From contig NZ_JALHBS010000019.1 of NCBI RefSeq assembly GCF_024195285.1, positions 1-64,000 of the forward strand: a DNA stretch of 64,000 nucleotides, in the 5' to 3' direction. The notes under the pieces were generated by a model. That model did no database searches and was not told where the DNA came from. It saw nothing but the letters and a program-made list of their open reading frames with translations. Of this stretch, positions 1-8,962 are shown piece by piece (the stretch's first letter is position 1; each line of letters opens with the position of its first letter). Source of the DNA: Aurantimonas marianensis. GTDB lineage: Bacteria; Pseudomonadota; Alphaproteobacteria; Rhizobiales; Rhizobiaceae. Made by a program: the position numbers and the translations under genes.

Positions 1-703
1 CCTCGTCGGGTGCATCGTCGGCGATGATCTCGCCGGCATAAAAGGCCAGCACCCGGTCGGCGTAACGGGTCACGATATCCATGTCGTGCTCGACGAAGAT
101 CACTGCCGCGTCCTCGCCCGACAAAGCCTTCATCACCCGATCCATCAAGGGAAACTTTTCTTCCGAACTGACGCCGGAGGTCGGCTCGTCGAGCAATAGT
201 ACCCTCGGGCGGCTCGCCAGCGCCATGGCGATGTCGATCAGCTTGCGGACGCCGCCGGGCAATTCGTCGACCGGCTGTGCGGCATAGTCGGACAGTCCGA
301 AACGGCCCAGCATCTCATGCGCCCGGTCGAGCGATTCCTCGGTATGGGCCGGACGCAAGAAGGACGGACGGTCCTTTCTGGCGATGTCGATGGCAACCAG
401 AATGTTGTCGACCGGCGTCATGGTTTCGCAGAGCTGCGGGATCTGGAAGGAACGGCACATGCCGCGCCGGGTGATGCGCCTTGGCGCGAGACCCGTCACG
501 TCCTTCCCGTCAAGCAGCACCTGTCCGGCATCGGGCTTGAGGTAGCCGGTGACCATGTTCACGAAGGTCGTCTTGCCGGCGCCGTTGGCGCCGATCAGGG
601 AAAGCCGCGCCGTCGGCGTCACCGAGATATTGATGTCGTTCGCCGCGACCAGCGCACCGAAGGATTTCATGAGGCCGCGCGCCTCGAGAACGGCGTCGCT
701 CAT
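1..703 (-). CDS. livG: Branched-chain amino acid-type ABC transporter ATP-binding protein (LivG-like), 3' end outside window
   Basis: ATPase subunit energising a LivHM-type importer at the inner membrane. The protein starts MSDAVLEARGLMKSFGAL; Walker A (GANGAGKTT) is at residues 38-46, Walker B reads VLLLDEPTSGV and the switch histidine lies in FVEHDMDIV. The ABC signature reads LPGGV instead of LSGGQ, which LivG-type proteins tolerate. The start overlaps the livM stop by four bases (ATGA), so translation is probably coupled. The frame stays open to the window edge, so the C-terminus, and probably a livF partner, lie outside. The family is clear; the substrate is not. Confidence 0.93.
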   Translation of the reverse strand, partial: MSDAVLEARGLMKSFGALVAANDINISVTPTARLSLIGANGAGKTTFVNMVTGYLKPDAGQVLLDGKDVTGLAPRRITRRGMCRSFQIPQLCETMTPVDNILVAIDIARKDRPSFLRPAHTEESLDRAHEMLGRFGLSDYAAQPVDELPGGVRKLIDIAMALASRPRVLLLDEPTSGVSSEEKFPLMDRVMKALSGEDAAVIFVEHDMDIVTRYADRVLAFYAGEIIADDAPDE

Positions 704-1695
704 TCGGCTGGCTCCTCGTGAGGGCTGGCACCCCGCGCTCGCCATTTCGATGCGACCCGCTCGCCGGTGGCGCCGGCCCAAAGCGAACCGAAGCCGCGCG
801 GCAGGAACAGGATGACCATGAGCAGGAACAGGCCGAGCGCCAGCTGCCAGCTGTCGGGGAAATACTGGTTGGCGAAGGAGCGCACGAGTTCGGTGATCAG
901 CGCCGCGCCGAACACCGCGACGACGCTGGCATAGCCGCCGAGGACGGCAATGAACACCACCTCGCCGGACGTGGTCCAGTAGGCGAAGAACGGGTCGACA
1001 TGGCCGAGCGCGACCCCGTTAAGCACGCCGCCGAGGCCAGCCAGAACTCCCGCGAGGATGAAATTGCGGGCGGTGACGGCGAAGACCGAGGCGCCGAGAT
1101 ATTCCACCCGCAGTTCGTTCTCGCGCGCCGCCAGCGCGATCAGCCCCGGACCGCTGTCGAAATAGATCCGGCAAACCGCGGCGGCGATGGCGGCAACGCC
1201 CACCGCGACGGCGTAGAGCGCGAAATCGGCGGCCCCGGTGCCCGGCAGATAGCCGAGGAAGCTGGGTGGCGGCACGTTGAAGCCATCCGATCCGCCGATC
1301 GCCGTGACCTTGGCGAGGACGCCGTAAAGCACCATCGACAGGGCCATAGTCAGCATGGCGAAGAAGATGCCGCGATAGCGCGCGATCAACGGCGAGACCA
1401 GGGCGGCGACGAGACCGCCGGAAAGCCCGCCGATGATCAGCAGCGCGAAGACGTCGGTTATCCCGAGCCGGCTTGCGAGCATCCCCGACACATAGGCGCC
1501 GACGCAGTAGTAAAGTCCTTGGCCGAAGGAGACGAGGCCGCCGCGCATCAGGGCGACGATGCCGAGCGCAATCAGCCCGAAGGCGATCGCCTTGGTCATG
1601 GTGAAGAGCAGCCAGAGCGGCAGCACCCAGCCCATCGCGATGAAAAGGACGGCACCGAGCGCCGCGAGGACGAGGGTTCGCATCGGCGCGCTCAT
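700..1695 (-). CDS. livM: Branched-chain amino acid-type ABC transporter permease LivM
   Basis: Inner-membrane permease subunit of 331 aa with many hydrophobic segments and the typical LivM run GLIALGIVALMRGGLVSFGQG near residue 40, followed by RYRGIFFAMLTMALSMVLYG. It would form a heterodimeric channel with LivH and accept solute from the periplasmic binding protein encoded upstream. The start overlaps the livH stop by four bases and its own stop overlaps the livG start, so the three genes form a tightly coupled operon. A second methionine five codons in (MRTLVL) is an alternative start. Substrate could be branched-chain amino acids, amides or other small polar compounds. Confidence 0.93.
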   Translation of the reverse strand: MSAPMRTLVLAALGAVLFIAMGWVLPLWLLFTMTKAIAFGLIALGIVALMRGGLVSFGQGLYYCVGAYVSGMLASRLGITDVFALLIIGGLSGGLVAALVSPLIARYRGIFFAMLTMALSMVLYGVLAKVTAIGGSDGFNVPPPSFLGYLPGTGAADFALYAVAVGVAAIAAAVCRIYFDSGPGLIALAARENELRVEYLGASVFAVTARNFILAGVLAGLGGVLNGVALGHVDPFFAYWTTSGEVVFIAVLGGYASVVAVFGAALITELVRSFANQYFPDSWQLALGLFLLMVILFLPRGFGSLWAGATGERVASKWRARGASPHEEPAE

Positions 1696-2588
1696 ATCTT
1701 GCGCGCCTGGACCGGAGTGAACAGGCCCTCGGGGCGGAAGATCAGCACGACGACCATGACCAGGTAGATGATGAAAATCTCCGCCTCCGGTATCTCATAG
1801 ACCGCGAAGGACCGGGCCAGGCCGACAATCAGCGCGCCGATCGCCGCGCCGGGAATCGAGCCGAGGCCGCCGATGATGACCACCGCGAAACTGACGATGA
1901 CGACGCTGACGCTGATGCCCGGCTGCACCGAAATAAGCGGGCTGGTGAACGCCCCGCCAAGGGCGGCGAGAAATACGCCGAGGCCGAAGGCGAGAAGATA
2001 GATGCGGGTGACGTTCACGCCCATCGCCGCGCTCACCTCCGGCTCGTTGATCACGGCCACGGTGATCTTGCCGATCCGGGTGCGGGTGAGGCCAAGCCAG
2101 ACGCCGAGCCCGCAGACGATCGCCAGCCCGATCAGCGCGATGTCGTAGCCGACATAGAATAGGCTGCCGACCTCGACATTGCCGAAAAGATTGCGCGGCT
2201 CGAAGACGTAATAGGGATCGACGCCGAAGACCATCTTGGTGATGTCCTCCAGCATGAGGAACACCGCATAGGTGACCAGCAGGACGAGACCCTCGTCGCG
2301 ACCGTAGAAAAACCGCAGCAGCCCGCGCTCGATGAGCGGCGCGACGACGATGGCGACTGCCAGTGCGGCGATGAACATCGCAACGAGGCTGAACCATTCT
2401 GGCAGCCCCCAGCCCGCGAACAAGGGCACGGCGACCGCCGCGGCATAGGCGCCGAGAGCGTACAGGCCGCCATGGGCGAAATTGAGGATGCGCAGCACGC
2501 CGAAGACCAGCGTCAGCCCGAGCGCGACGATGAACAGCCAGGAGGCGTAGATCAGTCCGTCGAGAATGATGGTGAGAACGATGTCCAT
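1692..2588 (-). CDS. livH: Branched-chain amino acid-type ABC transporter permease LivH
   Basis: Second permease of the importer, about 298 aa, hydrophobic throughout, with the LivH signatures LGLTLVFGVLRILNFAHGG near the N-terminus and VVIIGGLGSIPGAAIGA near the C-terminus. I chose the ATG that gives MDIVLTIILDGL; a GTG five codons upstream is in frame, and neither has a strong Shine-Dalgarno sequence. The gene follows the binding-protein gene by about 80 bases on the same strand and overlaps livM by four bases. LivH and LivM together form the membrane pore. Confidence 0.92.
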   Translation of the reverse strand: MDIVLTIILDGLIYASWLFIVALGLTLVFGVLRILNFAHGGLYALGAYAAAVAVPLFAGWGLPEWFSLVAMFIAALAVAIVVAPLIERGLLRFFYGRDEGLVLLVTYAVFLMLEDITKMVFGVDPYYVFEPRNLFGNVEVGSLFYVGYDIALIGLAIVCGLGVWLGLTRTRIGKITVAVINEPEVSAAMGVNVTRIYLLAFGLGVFLAALGGAFTSPLISVQPGISVSVVIVSFAVVIIGGLGSIPGAAIGALIVGLARSFAVYEIPEAEIFIIYLVMVVVLIFRPEGLFTPVQARKI

Positions 2589-2669
2589 CGCGGCGTGGTC
2601 CACCCGTCGCTGGCTTGCGGTAAACCGGGCCGCTTGGCGGCCCGGTCGGATTGCCGTGTCAGATCATCA

Positions 2670-3971
2670 TTAGCATTTGGCGCCGGGAAAGCCGGCGTTG
2701 ATCCATTCCAAACCCTTCATGTCGGCCGGCGGGTTGACGCAACGCGCGTCGAACCGGATGACGTCGTCGAGGATGATTTCGCCGTTCTCGTCCTTCTTCG
2801 AACGGCCGAAGCCGATCGGCTGGATCGCCTGGTGGCCGTTGCCGTTGACCATCTCTATCAAACCGCCCGGGCTTTCCCAGCTCAGCCCCTTCATCGCCGC
2901 GGCGAGTTCCTCGCTGCTGGGCTTCTTGCCGCCGTTTTCTGCCATCGCCTTTTCGACCGCGGTTTTCAGGCCGAGGATGGCCTGCGCCATGCGGTAGGGC
3001 GCTTGCACCGGCATGACGTCGTAGGTGGATTCGTAGTTTTCCTTCCACCATGTGTTCAGCTCGGATTCAGGCGCCATGAAACCGTAGGCGCCGCGCGCGC
3101 CGACGACGACGCCCTCCGGCATGTTCTTGCCGAGCGGCGGCAGCGAATGATCGCCGGCCGAAAACGCCACCTGGCTGCGCTGGAACAGGCCGCGCGGCAG
3201 AGCCTGCAGGATCAGAGCCTGAAGGTCGCCGCCCCAGAGCGAGGAATGCACGACGTCGGCCTTGCCCTGCAGCAGCGCGGATATCTCGGTGCCGTACTGG
3301 CCGGCGCCGAAGGCGGGGAAGAGTTCGGCGGTTACCTTCGCATCCGGGTAGATCTGGCCCATGGCGGCCTTGAAGTCAGCCCAGCTGTCCTGGCCCCAGG
3401 CATAGTCTTGGTTGATGCCGGAGAAGGTCTCGACCTCGATATCCAGGGCCTTCAGGTACCGCGCCAGCCCGACGTTATCCATCGTCGCGTGGGCGGCGGT
3501 GCGAAAGACGTATTCGTAGTCGTTCTCCTCGAAGACCCGCGGCGTGCCGCAATCGTAGAGGATCGTGAACTGCTTGAGTTCCTCGGCGACCGGCGCGACC
3601 GCCAGACAGTCGCCCGAGCCGACATAGCCGACCACGACATCGACGTTCTCGCGCTGAACGAGGTTGCGGTATTCCTGCACCTGGACCGTGGCGCCGCCGG
3701 CTTCATCGATCACCACCGGCTCGATCGTCATGCCGCCGAAACCCTTGGTGTCGTAAGGGGCGGGCGCCTCGCCGGCGTTCAGCTTCTCGATCAGCATCTT
3801 GCCGCCGTCCCAGGCGGGGACGCCGAAGCTCTGGGCGGCCTGGCCGGACAGGAAGGTGACCACGCCGATCTTGAACGTCTCTTGCGCCACGGCGGCGCCG
3901 GTCAGGGCAAAGGCGGCCGTGGTAGCCATGAGGGCGGCGGCGATGCCGGCGCGTGAAGATTTCGGGTTCAT
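2670..3971 (-). CDS. ABC transporter substrate-binding protein (Peripla_BP_6/LivK class)
   Basis: Periplasmic binding protein of 433 aa that delivers ligand to the LivHM permeases encoded just downstream. An N-terminal signal peptide with hydrophobic core AALMATTAAFALTGAAVA probably ends after residue 29 (AVA/QE). The mature part starts FKIGVVTFLSGQAAQSFGVPAWDGGK, typical for this fold, and includes the later motif GINQDYAWGQDSW. It is longer than classic LivK (about 345 aa mature), resembling binding proteins for amides or aromatic compounds, so I leave ligand and gene symbol open. It is the first transporter gene after the divergently spaced regulator on the same strand. Confidence 0.88.
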   Translation of the reverse strand: MNPKSSRAGIAAALMATTAAFALTGAAVAQETFKIGVVTFLSGQAAQSFGVPAWDGGKMLIEKLNAGEAPAPYDTKGFGGMTIEPVVIDEAGGATVQVQEYRNLVQRENVDVVVGYVGSGDCLAVAPVAEELKQFTILYDCGTPRVFEENDYEYVFRTAAHATMDNVGLARYLKALDIEVETFSGINQDYAWGQDSWADFKAAMGQIYPDAKVTAELFPAFGAGQYGTEISALLQGKADVVHSSLWGGDLQALILQALPRGLFQRSQVAFSAGDHSLPPLGKNMPEGVVVGARGAYGFMAPESELNTWWKENYESTYDVMPVQAPYRMAQAILGLKTAVEKAMAENGGKKPSSEELAAAMKGLSWESPGGLIEMVNGNGHQAIQPIGFGRSKKDENGEIILDDVIRFDARCVNPPADMKGLEWINAGFPGAKC

Positions 3972-4089
3972 TGACGTTTCCTCCTCTTTTCAAGTCCGTT
4001 CCGCGCGGAGCGCGGCGGACCTTGTTTATTTGTTTGCGTCGAATCCTCGGGGCCGCCGGTCTCCCCAACCGGTCGGCGAAGCTCTGTCG

Positions 4090-4908
4090 TTAACGGCGGG
4101 CGCCTCCCTCTCGCGGCAGGGGCAGATGGACCGGCTCGTCCGGATCGCAGCCGGCAAGCACGTAGCCGCGCCGGAAATCGTTGATGTGCCGGCGCATCCA
4201 GTCCGCCGCCAGACCCGCGTCGCGGTTCTTGAGGGCGACAATGATGTGCTCGTGCGCCTCGATCAGCCGCGCGCCGGCCTGGCTCAGGCGCGGCAGCATG
4301 CGTTCATTGGCCGGAAACAGCAGCATCGCCGCGGGTTCGCGCGCCAATTGCCACGTGGCATTGCCGGTCGCCTCGGCGATCAGCGCATGGAATTCGAGAT
4401 CGAGCCTGGTCAGGACGCTTTTCTCGGCCACGGCCACGCGGGTGCGGACGAGATTGTCCTCCAGCGCTTCGATCTGCTCGGGCCGGATGGCCAGCGCCGC
4501 CTGAGCCGCCGCCGCTGGCTCCAGCGCCAGCAGCAACTGCCACAGCTCGTCGAAACTGACACGCTGGAGCGCCAAAGCGCGGCTGGCGCGGGTACTCAAA
4601 TCCTCCGCGCGTGGCGCCGAGGCGTAAAGGCGTCGACCGGTGCGGCGCTGGACCAGGCCGCTCTGTTCGAGCAGCCGCAAGCCTTCGCGTGTGGTGGAGC
4701 GATGAACACCGAGACGCGCCGCGAGTTCGGTCTCGGTCGGGAGCCGATCGCCGAGCGCCAGACGGCCGTCGAGGATTTCCCGCTCGATCGTCTCGAACAC
4801 CAGCCGATAGGCCGGCGCCGCTTCGATCGCGGCGAAATGCGTCGCGGGGTTCTCGCTTCGCCGGGGCGCGGCAACGCTCGATACCGCTCCCGGCGTTCGA
4901 TCCGCCAT
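4090..4908 (-). CDS. GntR/FadR-family transcriptional regulator (wHTH plus FCD domain)
   Basis: Cytoplasmic one-component repressor-type regulator of 272 aa from the ATG giving MADRTPGAV; a TTG seven codons upstream is also in frame. Residues around 30-95 form the GntR winged helix (GDRLPTETELAARLGVHRST, then LRLLEQSGLVQRR). The remainder is the all-helical FCD ligand domain with the expected metal-binding-type segment (DLEFHALIAEATGN). Its position just upstream of, and co-directional with, the ABC importer genes suggests it controls that operon in response to the imported compound. That link is inferred from context only. Confidence 0.87.
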   Translation of the reverse strand: MADRTPGAVSSVAAPRRSENPATHFAAIEAAPAYRLVFETIEREILDGRLALGDRLPTETELAARLGVHRSTTREGLRLLEQSGLVQRRTGRRLYASAPRAEDLSTRASRALALQRVSFDELWQLLLALEPAAAAQAALAIRPEQIEALEDNLVRTRVAVAEKSVLTRLDLEFHALIAEATGNATWQLAREPAAMLLFPANERMLPRLSQAGARLIEAHEHIIVALKNRDAGLAADWMRRHINDFRRGYVLAGCDPDEPVHLPLPREGGARR

Positions 4909-5054
4909 AGGCAACACACGTCCCGACAATGGCCGGGCCTCCTCCCACGAGTGCCGCGGCTCTTCCGGCCGTCGGCATCCTCATTGTCCGACAATCAGAC
5001 TAGGCGGAGGATCATGGAAGCGTCAACCGAGGAATATGGTTGGCGCCGACGGCC

Positions 5055-5405
5055 CTATCCGCAGCGAACCCTGACGATCCGATTCTCCCCGTCGGTCTCC
5101 AGGTTGAGCCGGGTCGCGACGAATTCCTGGGTGATCGGCTGATTGGGATAGAGCACGCGCACGTCCTCGGCGCCGGGGGCCGCCTTCGCCGCCTCGGTGG
5201 CCTCGACATTGGCGATCCGTCCGAGGACGACGCGCGCGGCGTTGGCGTTGCAGGCCTCCAACTCAGGCGCTGGCATGCTCGGCCCGCCGACCGGCATGGG
5301 CAAGTTTTGCGGCGGCGGCACCGGGTTGGCGCGGTTGCTCGCGGCGCAGCCGGCCACGATGATCGCCGTCCCCGCAAGGATGGCCGGTAAGAGGGTTCGT
5401 TGCAT
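5055..5405 (-). CDS. I78-family peptidase inhibitor lipoprotein
   Basis: Small secreted protein of 116 aa. The N-terminus MQRTLLPAILAGTAIIVAGCAAS is a lipoprotein signal with lipobox VAGC, so it is probably anchored in the envelope. The C-terminal half has the I78 (potato-inhibitor-like) pattern: Cys in LEACNAN, then ARVVLGRI, VLYPNQPITQEFVATRLNL and the terminal VRVRCG, the two Cys likely pairing. The family inhibits serine proteases; the target here is unknown. An upstream in-frame start would add residues before the signal peptide and is less likely. It is divergent from the betaine-type binding protein gene. Confidence 0.75.
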   Translation of the reverse strand: MQRTLLPAILAGTAIIVAGCAASNRANPVPPPQNLPMPVGGPSMPAPELEACNANAARVVLGRIANVEATEAAKAAPGAEDVRVLYPNQPITQEFVATRLNLETDGENRIVRVRCG

Positions 5406-5637
5406 GCCGCTTCCTTCATGTTTCGCTGTGATGCCGGCACTCTGCCCTTGCGGAATCACCATCGGGATCGAGGAGCGCCGTCATTGTCCGAGCGCAGACT
5501 AGCGCACCGGCCGCAAAAGACGAAAGCCAGCCACAAACCCGTGAGGATCGGTGGTCCTTTTCACGGCGGCAGCGGCGACTATGTCAAACTCCCAACACCC
5601 ATTCCTTTCCCCGATGTTGTGCCTTGGAGCCTTCGCC

Positions 5638-6639
5638 ATGAAATCTCTTCTCGCCGCCAGCGCCGCCCTTGTCGGGCTCTTTGGTCTTCCCGCCGCCAGC
5701 CAAGCCCAGGAAGGCTGCGGCACCATCCAGATCGCCTCGATGAACTGGGCATCGGCCGAGGTGATGGCCGCGATCGACCAGTTCATCCTCGAGAACGGTT
5801 TCGGCTGCGACGCGCAGCTCGTGCCCGGCGATACCATGCCGACCTTCACCTCGATGACCGAGAAGGGCGAGCCGGATGTCGCACCGGAGATCTACGTCAA
5901 GCAGTTCAAGGAGCAGATCGAGACGGCGCTGAAGGAAGGGCGGATCGTCTACGGCGCCAAGGTGCTCAAGGATGGGTCGGAAGAAGGCTTCTGGATTCCG
6001 CAATATCTCGCCGATGCGAATCCGGACATCGTCACGGTCTCGGACGCTTTGGAGCGTCCCGACCTGTTCCCTTCGCCGCAATCGTCGGACAAGGGCGCGT
6101 TCTACGACTGTCCGGCGGGCTGGGGCTGCCAGATCGTGCTCCACAACTTCTTCAAGGCCTATGACGCCGAAGAGAAGGGGTTCGAACTCGTGCCGACCGG
6201 ATCGGCCGCCGGTCTCGACGGCTCCATCGCCAACGCCTTCGAGGCCAAGCAGGGCTGGCTCGGCTATTACTGGTCTCCGACCGCCATCATCGCGCGCTAC
6301 CCGATGAAGAAGCTCGAATGGGACGTTCCCTACGACGATGCCGAGTGGTTGAACTGCACGACCCAGCCAAATTGCGAGAACCCCAAGCTGAACGCCTGGA
6401 CGGAGGCCGATGTCTACACGCTGATGACGCCCAAGCTCGCGAAGGAATCGCCGGAAGCCGCCGCCTATCTCGAGCAGCGCGCCTGGGGCAACGATACCGT
6501 CAACAAGCTGCTGGCCTGGAAGGACGAGAACCAGGCGACCGGCGAGGACACCGCCCTCTACTTCCTCGACACCGAGGAGGACGTCTGGACCAAATGGGTC
6601 TCGCCGGAGGTCGCCGAAAAGGTCAAGGAAGCACTCTGA
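5638..6639 (+). CDS. Glycine betaine/proline-type ABC transporter substrate-binding protein (OpuAC fold)
   Basis: Periplasmic binding protein of 333 aa. The chosen start (MKSLLAASAAL) follows GGAG by eight bases and begins a signal peptide ending about residue 23 (SQA/QE); earlier in-frame starts would bury the signal. The mature part begins GTIQIASMNWASAEVMAAID, typical of the ProX/OpuAC family, and has conserved aromatic-rich segments (GWLGYYWSPTAIIARY) of the kind that form the quaternary-amine cage. No permease or ATPase gene follows, so it is an orphan binding protein here. Betaine, choline or proline are plausible ligands; the exact one cannot be told. Confidence 0.85.
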   Translation: MKSLLAASAALVGLFGLPAASQAQEGCGTIQIASMNWASAEVMAAIDQFILENGFGCDAQLVPGDTMPTFTSMTEKGEPDVAPEIYVKQFKEQIETALKEGRIVYGAKVLKDGSEEGFWIPQYLADANPDIVTVSDALERPDLFPSPQSSDKGAFYDCPAGWGCQIVLHNFFKAYDAEEKGFELVPTGSAAGLDGSIANAFEAKQGWLGYYWSPTAIIARYPMKKLEWDVPYDDAEWLNCTTQPNCENPKLNAWTEADVYTLMTPKLAKESPEAAAYLEQRAWGNDTVNKLLAWKDENQATGEDTALYFLDTEEDVWTKWVSPEVAEKVKEAL

Positions 6640-6687
6640 CCGCCCGCGCGTTCATGGATACGCCGGGCGGCCACGGTTGGCATTTCG

Positions 6688-7104
6688 TCAGACGATCGTG
6701 GAAAGCCCGGCGAACAATGCCCAGAGCGCGGCGCCGAGCATTGCCAGGATCGACAGGCCGGTGCCTGCCGAGCGCTGCCAAGCGGGAGCATCCGCGGCGG
6801 TAAAATGCAGCGCGTGCAGGAAGCGACCGACAGTCAGAAGCAGACCGGCCCCGTGGATCGCCCAGGCCGGACCGCCCAGAAGGGCGGCGACGAGCAGGGC
6901 GATCAGCGTCACCGGAATAAACTCGATGGCATTCGCGTGGCCACGCATGATCCGGATCATGCGTGGATTGCCACCGTCGCCCATCAAGACCTTCTCGCTC
7001 TGGCGCACGCGTCCGGTCTGGAAGGCCAGCCAGAGGAGAATCAACGTGTTGAGACCCGCGTAGATCGCCAGCGCCCCTATCGCGTCGGTCGTGGGATTTA
7101 TCAT
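6688..7104 (-). CDS. MAPEG-family membrane protein
   Basis: Membrane protein of about 138 aa with four hydrophobic segments and the family pattern: LIDLLWLAF-like first helix, then the loop RQSEKVLMGDGG, then the conserved RMIRIMRGHANAIEFIP helix, and GRFLHALHF near the third helix. MAPEG proteins include glutathione-S-transferase-like enzymes; bacterial members are mostly uncharacterised. The start giving MINPTT is preceded by GGAG only three bases away; an ATG five codons upstream is the alternative. It is divergent from the NnrU-like gene, which is also a small membrane protein. Confidence 0.88.
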   Translation of the reverse strand: MINPTTDAIGALAIYAGLNTLILLWLAFQTGRVRQSEKVLMGDGGNPRMIRIMRGHANAIEFIPVTLIALLVAALLGGPAWAIHGAGLLLTVGRFLHALHFTAADAPAWQRSAGTGLSILAMLGAALWALFAGLSTIV

Positions 7105-7292
7105 GGTCTCCGGTCCCATCCTGGCGGTGCGCTCGCTGCCTGATCCGATGGGTTTAAGGCGGTGTCGCCGGGATGTCGATCCGGCCTGTCATCGAGGGGG
7201 CGCGTTCGTCGCATCTTTGAGCTAGTCTTCGCTTCCCCGACGCGTGCGGCATCGGCCGATGACGCACGCGCGCGAACCGGAGAGGCGATGCC

Positions 7293-7874
7293 ATGATGCC
7301 ACTGCTGCTGGGAATGATCGTTTTCTTCGGGGTTCACTCGTTGCGGATCTTTGCCGAGGACGGGCCGGATCGGCTGATCGCTCGGCTGGGTGAAAGCCAG
7401 TTCAAGCTGACCTATTCGGCCCTGTCCTTGATCGGGCTCCTGTTGATCATCTTCGGCTATGGGCAGGCAAGGGCGGACGCGAGCTTGCTCTGGTCGCCGC
7501 CGGCCGGCCTTCGCCATCTGGCATTCCTTCTCGTGCCGGCGGCGTTCATCCTTGTCGTCAGCGCTTACGCCCCGACCGGTCACATCAAGGCAGCGGTTCG
7601 CCATCCGATGGTGCTCGGCGTGGCGCTCTGGGCCTTGGCGCATCTCCTCGTCAATGGCACGGACGCCGATCTCGTGCTGTTCGGCGGCTTTCTGGCCTGG
7701 GCGCTCGTCGACTATGCCAGCGCGCTTCGGCGCACCGCGACCGGCGCCACGCAGGCGACGGCGGAAAAAGGCTTGCGCGGCGACATCATCGCCGTGGCGA
7801 TCGGTCTCGTCCTGTCCGGCGCCTTCTTGTACGGGTTGCATGGTTGGCTCTTCGGCGTGCCGCTGCTTGGATAG
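7293..7874 (+). CDS. NnrU-family membrane protein
   Basis: Integral membrane protein of 193 aa with about five hydrophobic segments. It begins MMPLLLGMIVFFGVHSLRIF and has the family histidines and arginines (PTGHIKAAVRHPMVLGVALWALAHLLVNG). NnrU was named from a denitrification locus and is homologous to the plant 15-cis-zeta-carotene isomerase Z-ISO, so a redox or haem-related role is possible. No denitrification or carotenoid genes are nearby. An AGAGG sequence precedes the start, and the preceding 180 bases are a divergent promoter region shared with the MAPEG gene. Confidence 0.85.
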   Translation: MMPLLLGMIVFFGVHSLRIFAEDGPDRLIARLGESQFKLTYSALSLIGLLLIIFGYGQARADASLLWSPPAGLRHLAFLLVPAAFILVVSAYAPTGHIKAAVRHPMVLGVALWALAHLLVNGTDADLVLFGGFLAWALVDYASALRRTATGATQATAEKGLRGDIIAVAIGLVLSGAFLYGLHGWLFGVPLLG

Positions 7875-7990
7875 GATCACTAGAGCTTGCCCTTTCACAG
7901 ACGCGAAAAATCGTTAGAAGACGCCATGTCTGTTGTGTGCGTCGGCTGCGGTGGATGGTGTGCCGCAACGATTTTTCGAAGAGTGAGTGA

Positions 7991-8899
7991 ATGAGCGACG
8001 ACAGTTTCTTCCGCGAGGTCAGCGACGAGCTTCGCCAGGACAAGGTCAAGGCCGTCTGGACGAAGTTCGGTGCATGGATCTTCGCCGCCGTCGTCCTCGC
8101 TGTCGCCACCACGGCTGGCGTCGTCGGCTGGGATCGTTACCGGATCGCGCAGGCCAATGAATCCGGCGACAACTATCTCGCCGCGCTGGATCTTGCCCGG
8201 GAGGGCAAGCGGGACGAAGCCGTGGCGGCGCTGCAAACGATCGCGGTGGACGGCTACGGAGCCTATCCCGACCTCGCCCGGATGAGCATCGGCGGCGTCC
8301 TGCATGAACAGGACAAGCCCGATGAGGCAGTCGCGGCATTTGACGCTGTGGCCAAGGATTCCGACGTGCCGCAGCCGATCCGCGATATGGCCGCCGTCCG
8401 GGCGGCCTACATTCTTGTCGACAGCGGCACGCTCGACGACGTCCGCAGCCGTGTCGAACGCCTGACCGGCGACAGCGAACCGTTGCGCTTTCCGGCGCGC
8501 GAGGCGATCGCGCTGGCGGCGTGGAAGGCTGGCGATCGGGAAACCGCCCGCCAGCTTTTCCAGGAGCTCCTCGACGATGCCGGGGCGCCGAACGGCATTT
8601 CCGGGCGCGCGCGCATGATGCTCGAAGTGATCGCCGCCGGCACGCCGGCCGAGTCCGCGGATAGTGTGGCCCCGGTCGATGGGGTCGCCGGCGTACCGCT
8701 GACAACGCCACCGGCCACCGCCACCGGTGTGCCTGGAAGCGACACCGGCCAGCCGGCAGCCGCCGGCACGCCGCCCGCCGATGCGCCCGAATCCGCGAGC
8801 GCCCCTGCGCCAGCGACCGGAACGAATTCGCAGGCCGCGCCCTCCTCGACGCCCTCCCAAGCGGTTAGCGAACCGGTGCCAGCGACCGGCGCGAACTGA
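7991..8899 (+). CDS. YfgM-like tetratricopeptide membrane protein
   Basis: Protein of 302 aa with a short cytoplasmic N-terminus (MSDDSFFREVSDELRQDK), one membrane segment at about residues 28-48, and a periplasmic TPR_21 domain (ARMSIGGVLHEQDKPDEAV) to about residue 210. The last 80 residues are Pro/Ala/Thr-rich and probably disordered. YfgM homologues associate with the SecYEG translocon and periplasmic chaperones. The gene sits directly upstream of der, as in most proteobacteria, but the bamB gene that usually lies between them is missing here. Confidence 0.87.
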   Translation: MSDDSFFREVSDELRQDKVKAVWTKFGAWIFAAVVLAVATTAGVVGWDRYRIAQANESGDNYLAALDLAREGKRDEAVAALQTIAVDGYGAYPDLARMSIGGVLHEQDKPDEAVAAFDAVAKDSDVPQPIRDMAAVRAAYILVDSGTLDDVRSRVERLTGDSEPLRFPAREAIALAAWKAGDRETARQLFQELLDDAGAPNGISGRARMMLEVIAAGTPAESADSVAPVDGVAGVPLTTPPATATGVPGSDTGQPAAAGTPPADAPESASAPAPATGTNSQAAPSSTPSQAVSEPVPATGAN

Positions 8900-8962
8900 T
8901 CCCAATCGGCGTCCGGCCAACCGTCGGACGCCCCATCGCTCCGGAGGAGCGCGGAGACCTTC

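Noticed and set aside
718-1767. Open frame of 349 codons on the plus strand, Glu/His/Arg-rich
   Set aside because: Antisense to livM with composition typical of shadows.
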